Source: Clostridia bacterium (GTDB lineage: Bacteria; Bacillota; Clostridia; Christensenellales; Aristaeellaceae). Taken from it: a stretch of DNA of 5,492 nt. The stretch is taken from NCBI GenBank assembly GCA_017620115.1, contig JAFZRB010000241.1, positions 1 to 5,492 on the forward strand. The letters run 5' to 3'. Made by a program: the position numbers and the translations under genes. Under the pieces are notes generated by a model that worked only from the letters and a program-made list of their open reading frames with translations, made no database searches and had not been told where the DNA came from. This document shows, piece after piece, positions 5,366 through 5,492 of this stretch (position 1 is its first letter; each line of letters begins with the position of its first letter).

Positions 5366-5492
5366 ATGGATTACGCTTTCGCTGTGTTTATGTTCTGCTT
5401 CTCCGGGGCTATTCTTCTGTATGCGGGTCTGCTTGCCGTCACCAGAGACTATAACCTTCTGCCCTTGCGTGCGCGTGTCGCCACAAAGCCCA
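5366..5492 (+). CDS. N-terminal fragment of a small membrane protein, unknown function
   Basis: An open frame starts at ATG 5366 and runs off the right edge (42 full codons visible). It encodes MDYAFAVFMFCFSGAILLY and continues AGLLAVTRDYNLLPLRARVATKP. One hydrophobic span covers about residues 4-26, followed by a short positively charged, presumably cytoplasmic, segment. The span followed by a 'TRDYNLLP.R' segment resembles small, poorly characterised multi-span proteins of Clostridia, from memory and not verified. AAAGG at 5352-5356 lies 9 nt before the ATG. An in-frame TTG three codons earlier (5357) is possible but has a less favourable site. No clear promoter is seen in 5296-5365, so it may be read through from the hydrolase gene or have a weak promoter of its own. 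A functional link to the sugar locus is not shown. Confidence 0.65.
   Translation, partial: MDYAFAVFMFCFSGAILLYAGLLAVTRDYNLLPLRARVATKP

Overview
The window looks like a carbohydrate-utilisation locus from a moderately GC-rich member of the Bacillota, most likely a gut- or rumen-type Clostridia lineage. The lineage is an inference. It rests on strong AGGAGG-type ribosome binding sites, a near-consensus housekeeping promoter (TTGACA, 17 nt, TACAAT), a Clostridia-style substrate-binding protein, and a sugar ABC transporter with no ATPase gene of its own, as is common where one ATPase serves several importers. No marker gene fixes the taxon.

Layout, left to right. Bases 1-237 hold the last 78 codons of an unrecognised plus-strand gene. 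It converges on a minus-strand operon, and a perfect 11-bp hairpin at 273-301 separates the two ends and probably terminates both. The operon reads right to left: a secreted or lipid-anchored substrate-binding protein (3625-2219), a strong 12-bp hairpin in the intergenic gap (2184-2157), a MalF/LplB-type permease (2102-1185) and a MalG/AraQ-type permease (1185-316). The two permease genes overlap by one base (TGATG). Bases 3626-3875 are an AT-rich divergent control region with a good sigma-A-type promoter for the operon and an extended -10 promoter for the rightward gene. That gene (3876-5222) encodes a cytoplasmic glycoside hydrolase of clan GH-A, most like family GH39, with an acid/base WNEP motif and a DEWN nucleophile motif. 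After a 143-nt gap with a GC-rich hairpin, the start of a small membrane protein (5366 onward) runs off the right edge.

How the parts work together (inference): the binding protein captures an oligosaccharide or glycoside, the two permeases import it using an ATPase encoded elsewhere, and the intracellular hydrolase cleaves it. No transcriptional regulator is encoded in the window, so control probably comes from outside it. The substrate cannot be read from the sequence; a xyloside- or arabinoside-type substrate is the first hypothesis because of the GH39 resemblance. I found no CRISPR array, tRNA, rRNA, insertion sequence or clearly novel system. The more interesting points are the regulatory structures, the binding protein's ambiguous signal peptide and the unresolved specificity of the hydrolase.
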